Both the position numbers and the translations under genes were made by a program. DNA of 64,000 bases from Gordonia heveisoli (lineage in GTDB: Bacteria > Actinomycetota > Actinomycetes > Mycobacteriales > Mycobacteriaceae): positions 1-64,000 of the forward strand of contig NZ_JASXSH010000015.1 of the NCBI RefSeq assembly GCF_030315745.1. Reading direction: 5' to 3'. This document shows positions 61,131 through 64,000 of this stretch, piece by piece. Positions within the stretch are counted from its first letter, which is position 1, and each line of letters begins with the position of its first letter. Below the pieces are notes generated by a model. That model did no database searches, was not told where the DNA came from, and saw only the letters and a list, made by a program, of their open reading frames with translations.

Positions 61131-62578
61131 CGGCGCTGGAGGATCCGGTGCGCATCGCCCCGGAGGACGACGAGTTGCCCGATGGTTTCCAGGTGCAGAT
61201 CGATCTGCGCTGCGCGCGCCACGACGATCTGCGCTACCTGGTCGGCGGGTCGCCCGCCCGGATGCTCCGGATGTCCGACGCCGCGCTTTCCATGACCTCC
61301 GATGACGGCCGGATAGTTGTGTGCGACAAGGCTACTCGACGTCTGGCCCGATCCCTCATGGACGCTGGGGTGGCCAACCCCCGGCCGATGTTCGGGCCGC
61401 ACGCCGACGAGGTGACGATCGTGGTGCCGGTCAGGGACAATCAGGCGGGGGTGGACCGGCTGATCGAGGCGGCCGGCGGCGTTGCGGTGATCATCGTCGA
61501 TGACGGCTCGCGCCGACCCATCAGCGGCGACGCCCCGAATGTGCGGGTGATCCGGTTCGAGGAGAATCGAGGCCCGGCCGCCGCGCGCAATGCGGGCCTG
61601 GCGGCCGCCGCCACCGACTACGTCGCCTTCCTCGACTCCGACGTGGTGCCGGGGCCGGACTGGCTCACGATCCTGCTCGCGCATTTCTCGGATCCGACCG
61701 TCGCGGTCGTCGCCCCGCGAATCGTCGGACTGACCTGGTCGGGGGCGTCCGGCGGCGGCACGGCGGAGAAGCAGTCGCTGGCCGAACGGTATGAGAATGG
61801 CTGGTCGTCGCTCGATATGGGTCCGGAGGAATCCGCCGTGGTGCCGTCGACTGCCGTTGCCTATGTTCCCAGTGCGGCAATGCTGGTGCGCCGCAAGGTC
61901 TTCTGTGGATTCGACGAGGAACTTCGGGTGGCTGAGGACGTCGATGTGTGCTGGCGTACGCATATGGCGGGCTGGCGAATCCGCTACGACCCGCTCGCCC
62001 GGGTGTCCCACGACCATCGCACCGACCTGCGGTCGGTGCTCTCCCGGCGACGCTTCTACGGCACCGGCGCGGCCTTCCTCGCCGAGCGGCATGGGGCGCG
62101 CAGTGCCCCGCTGGTGATGTCGATCCCGATGGCGGCCGCGGTCGTCGCACTGATGAGCCGAACCAAGATCGGTGTGGCCATCGCGATGGTGATCCTCACG
62201 CAGGTTGCCGTTCGGCTGCAACGCCGGCTCGGTGAGCTGCCATCGGCGCCACTGGTGGCGGCACAGATGACCGGACGCGCGGCAGGCTTCGGACTGCTAC
62301 AGGCGGGCGGGGCGATCTGTCGCCATTACTGGCCGATAGCGCTTGTGCTGGCCTTGATCTCCAGTCGCTTCCGCAAGTTGACCGTCGAGGTGGCCGTCGC
62401 CGAGGGGGTCGTCGCCTGGGTGCGCGCGCTCATCGCTGATCCGGCCACCCCGACCCTCGGTCCGATCAGTTATCTGGTCATGCGACGCCTCGACGACCTG
62501 GCGTATGGGGCCGGACTGTGGCAGGGCGTTATCGAGCACCGCGATCTGGCGGCGTTGCGCCCGGTCCTGCGGCCATGA
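61127..62578 (+). CDS. mftF: Mycofactocin glycosyltransferase MftF
   Basis: A 483-residue family-2 glycosyltransferase with VIIVDDGSRRP, FLDSDVVPGPDW (DxD) and AEDVDVCWRTHMAGW, then hydrophobic helices in the second half. It adds a glucose chain to mycofactocin. The ATG is coupled to mftE and the stop to mftG. The N-terminal 100 residues hold an MftB/RRE-like SDAALSMTSDDGRIV segment. Confidence 0.93.
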   Translation: MTALEDPVRIAPEDDELPDGFQVQIDLRCARHDDLRYLVGGSPARMLRMSDAALSMTSDDGRIVVCDKATRRLARSLMDAGVANPRPMFGPHADEVTIVVPVRDNQAGVDRLIEAAGGVAVIIVDDGSRRPISGDAPNVRVIRFEENRGPAAARNAGLAAAATDYVAFLDSDVVPGPDWLTILLAHFSDPTVAVVAPRIVGLTWSGASGGGTAEKQSLAERYENGWSSLDMGPEESAVVPSTAVAYVPSAAMLVRRKVFCGFDEELRVAEDVDVCWRTHMAGWRIRYDPLARVSHDHRTDLRSVLSRRRFYGTGAAFLAERHGARSAPLVMSIPMAAAVVALMSRTKIGVAIAMVILTQVAVRLQRRLGELPSAPLVAAQMTGRAAGFGLLQAGGAICRHYWPIALVLALISSRFRKLTVEVAVAEGVVAWVRALIADPATPTLGPISYLVMRRLDDLAYGAGLWQGVIEHRDLAALRPVLRP

Positions 62579-63897
62579 CCATCGGCCGGACCGAACCGGC
62601 CGATGTCGTCATCGTCGGTGCCGGCAGTGCCGGATGTGTCCTGGCCGAACGTCTTTCCCGCGACCACGATCGGTCGGTGGTGCTGGTCGAACGGGGGTCG
62701 GACACCTGGCCGGCCGACTCGGTCCGTGACCTGCGCCGGCTGCCGATCGGAGTCAGCGCGGCGCATGCCGTGAGTCACCCCGCCGATTCCGGACTTCAGA
62801 TCGTGCGGGGCAGTGGCCTGGGCGGGTCGTCGGTCATCAACGGCGGGTACTTCCTGCGCTGGCATGTCGAGGACTTTCATGGCTGGCCCGACGGTTGGGG
62901 ACGCGATGAGGTCGAGACCGCCTACACCGAACTCGACGGGCCGGGTGGCGCGATGGGTGTAGACATCCTGGACGACAGTGAAATCGGCGACACCGCAATG
63001 GCATTCGAGTCCTATTGGTCGGCGCGGATGCCGAGCCGGCCGGCGGGCGAACGATGGCCGATCGTCGGCCTCAATCGGGTGCCGTGCAACCGGGCCGGTA
63101 GGCTGCGGATGACCGCGGCAGAGGCCTATCTGCGCCCGGCGACCGGCCGACCGAATCTTCGGGTCCTGGCGAACTCCACCGTCGATGCCCTGGCGGTTAC
63201 CGGCGGGCGCACGGTAACCGGTGTACAGATCGGGTCCACCACCGTTCGGGCGGGTGAGGTCATCTTGTGCGCCGGTACGATCGGCACCGCGGGTATCCTG
63301 CTGCGCAGCGGCCTGAGCGGGTTCGCAGGATCGACCGCGCTGCGCATCGGCGAGCATCGCAGTCTTGCCGTCACCTATCGCCGGCCGCGTCCGGCCGAAC
63401 CGGGTCCGCTGCTCCCCACCGTCGTCCATACCGACGCTCGACTCGAAATACGCTGCTACCGTGACGATCTGGCTGCCTATATCGATGGTCTGCCACGATC
63501 GTTCGCCGAGATCGGGGTGGCCGCCATGCATCACGGCGTCGGCTGGGTGCGCTCGGACGGTCATACGATGGCCGTCGACTTCGACGAGGTCGACGCCGAC
63601 TCGGCCCGCTCCATGCGCGCAGCTGCCGACGAGGTCGCCGAGATGCTCGCCGACCCGACCTTCGCCGACGTCGCCGATCCGGATTCGATCACGGTCGCCG
63701 AGGCTTTCGGGACCTCCCAGCACGCCTGGGGCAGTCTGCCGATGGGGGAGCTGGCCGACGGACTCGGCAGCGTGGTCGATACTCGCGGCTTACGGGTGGT
63801 GGACGGTTCGATCCTGCCCACCGGTGGCCGAAGCGGCCCGCACGCCACCATCATGATGATGGCGTGCCGGATCGGAGACGTTCTCGCCGCGCGATGA
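62575..63897 (+). CDS. mftG: Mycofactocin-linked GMC dehydrogenase MftG
   Basis: A 440-residue GMC-family flavoprotein with VVIVGAGSAGCVLAERLS for FAD, SGLGGSSVINGGYFLRWH and late HAWGSLPMGE and PTGGRSGPHATIMMM. It reoxidises reduced mycofactocin and passes electrons onward, probably to the respiratory chain. Shorter than choline oxidases, as usual for MftG. ATGA coupling to mftF. Confidence 0.92.
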   Translation: MTIGRTEPADVVIVGAGSAGCVLAERLSRDHDRSVVLVERGSDTWPADSVRDLRRLPIGVSAAHAVSHPADSGLQIVRGSGLGGSSVINGGYFLRWHVEDFHGWPDGWGRDEVETAYTELDGPGGAMGVDILDDSEIGDTAMAFESYWSARMPSRPAGERWPIVGLNRVPCNRAGRLRMTAAEAYLRPATGRPNLRVLANSTVDALAVTGGRTVTGVQIGSTTVRAGEVILCAGTIGTAGILLRSGLSGFAGSTALRIGEHRSLAVTYRRPRPAEPGPLLPTVVHTDARLEIRCYRDDLAAYIDGLPRSFAEIGVAAMHHGVGWVRSDGHTMAVDFDEVDADSARSMRAAADEVAEMLADPTFADVADPDSITVAEAFGTSQHAWGSLPMGELADGLGSVVDTRGLRVVDGSILPTGGRSGPHATIMMMACRIGDVLAAR

Positions 63898-63929
63898 ATC
63901 AGGCCGACTATCGAATCAGGAGATCGGAC

Positions 63930-64000
63930 ATGAACGCCACCTCACTCGACGACCCGCGCATCCGCGAGTTTCTCACCGCAGGCACCCGGACCGGGCATCT
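63930..64000 (+). CDS. PPOX-class F420/flavin-dependent protein (partial, runs off the window)
   Basis: Only the first 23 residues are present: MNATSLDDPRIREFL then TAGTRTGHL. The REFL-x-GTRTG opening fits the pyridoxamine 5'-phosphate oxidase-like F420-dependent family. AGGAGA precedes the ATG by 6 bases. It is 32 bases after mftG on the same strand, so it may be in the mft operon. Confidence 0.6.
   Translation, partial: MNATSLDDPRIREFLTAGTRTGH

Overview
The window is a GC-rich actinobacterial chromosome segment. Gene content points to the mycolic-acid-producing Mycobacteriales, most like Gordonia, Rhodococcus or Mycobacterium. The support is an antigen-85-type mycolyltransferase, a mycofactocin cluster, Mce-associated proteins, KstR-type operators, CYP51/CYP123/CYP136 homologues and many SDR, FadD and FadE genes. 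Genus level (Gordonia-like) is inference from protein resemblance recalled from memory; no search was run. The first 47 bases are an unbroken poly-C run, probably a contig-edge artefact.

Left third (0.1-33 kb), lipid and sterol-type catabolism. A branched-chain amino-acid-type ABC transporter has two permeases and one ATPase fused in a single protein, followed by livF. Then come a hotdog thioesterase and a divergent operon (acyltransferase, FadD, wax ester synthase/DGAT, alpha/beta hydrolase), with a perfect KstR-type box between them. A convergent gap at 9.6-10.05 kb holds seven copies of a hairpin repeat. Next is a block whose order matches M. tuberculosis Rv0763c-Rv0771 as I recall it: carboxymuconolactone decarboxylase-like, 3-hydroxyisobutyrate dehydrogenase-like, SDR and aldehyde dehydrogenase on one strand; TetR, CYP123, SDR, CYP51 and a ferredoxin on the other. 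Three further genes extend it. A minus-strand operon (FadD17, F420-type oxidoreductase, phosphotransferase-like, epimerase) has a near-consensus KstR box. Thioesterase, FadE, FadE12, TetR and exonuclease III genes follow.

Middle (33-45 kb), housekeeping. The str operon rpsL-rpsG-fusA-tuf has a clear promoter, an internal hairpin and a strong tuf terminator. Around it lie small membrane or secreted proteins, a mycolyltransferase homologue, an MpaB-type oxygenase and menC.

Right third (45-64 kb), redox. CYP136, TetR and SDR (compare Rv3059-Rv3057c) run directly into four consecutive Mce-associated membrane protein genes with no mce genes beside them. Then come a ferredoxin-reductase-type flavoprotein, an AlkD-like protein, DoxX and KshB (3-ketosteroid 9-alpha-hydroxylase reductase) with a perfect KstR box. 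The mycofactocin cluster mftR / mftABCD // mftEFG follows, split by a mycofactocin-type SDR, with its own KstR-type box nine bases from its start codon, and an opposing alpha-methylacyl-CoA racemase-type gene. A PPOX-family gene runs off the end. The tuf-to-mft order parallels M. tuberculosis Rv0682-Rv0697.

The unifying inference is that sterol or lipid catabolic genes, mycofactocin-dependent redox and several P450 systems are linked through shared KstR-type operators. The least explained elements are the hairpin repeat array and the four-gene Mce-associated run.
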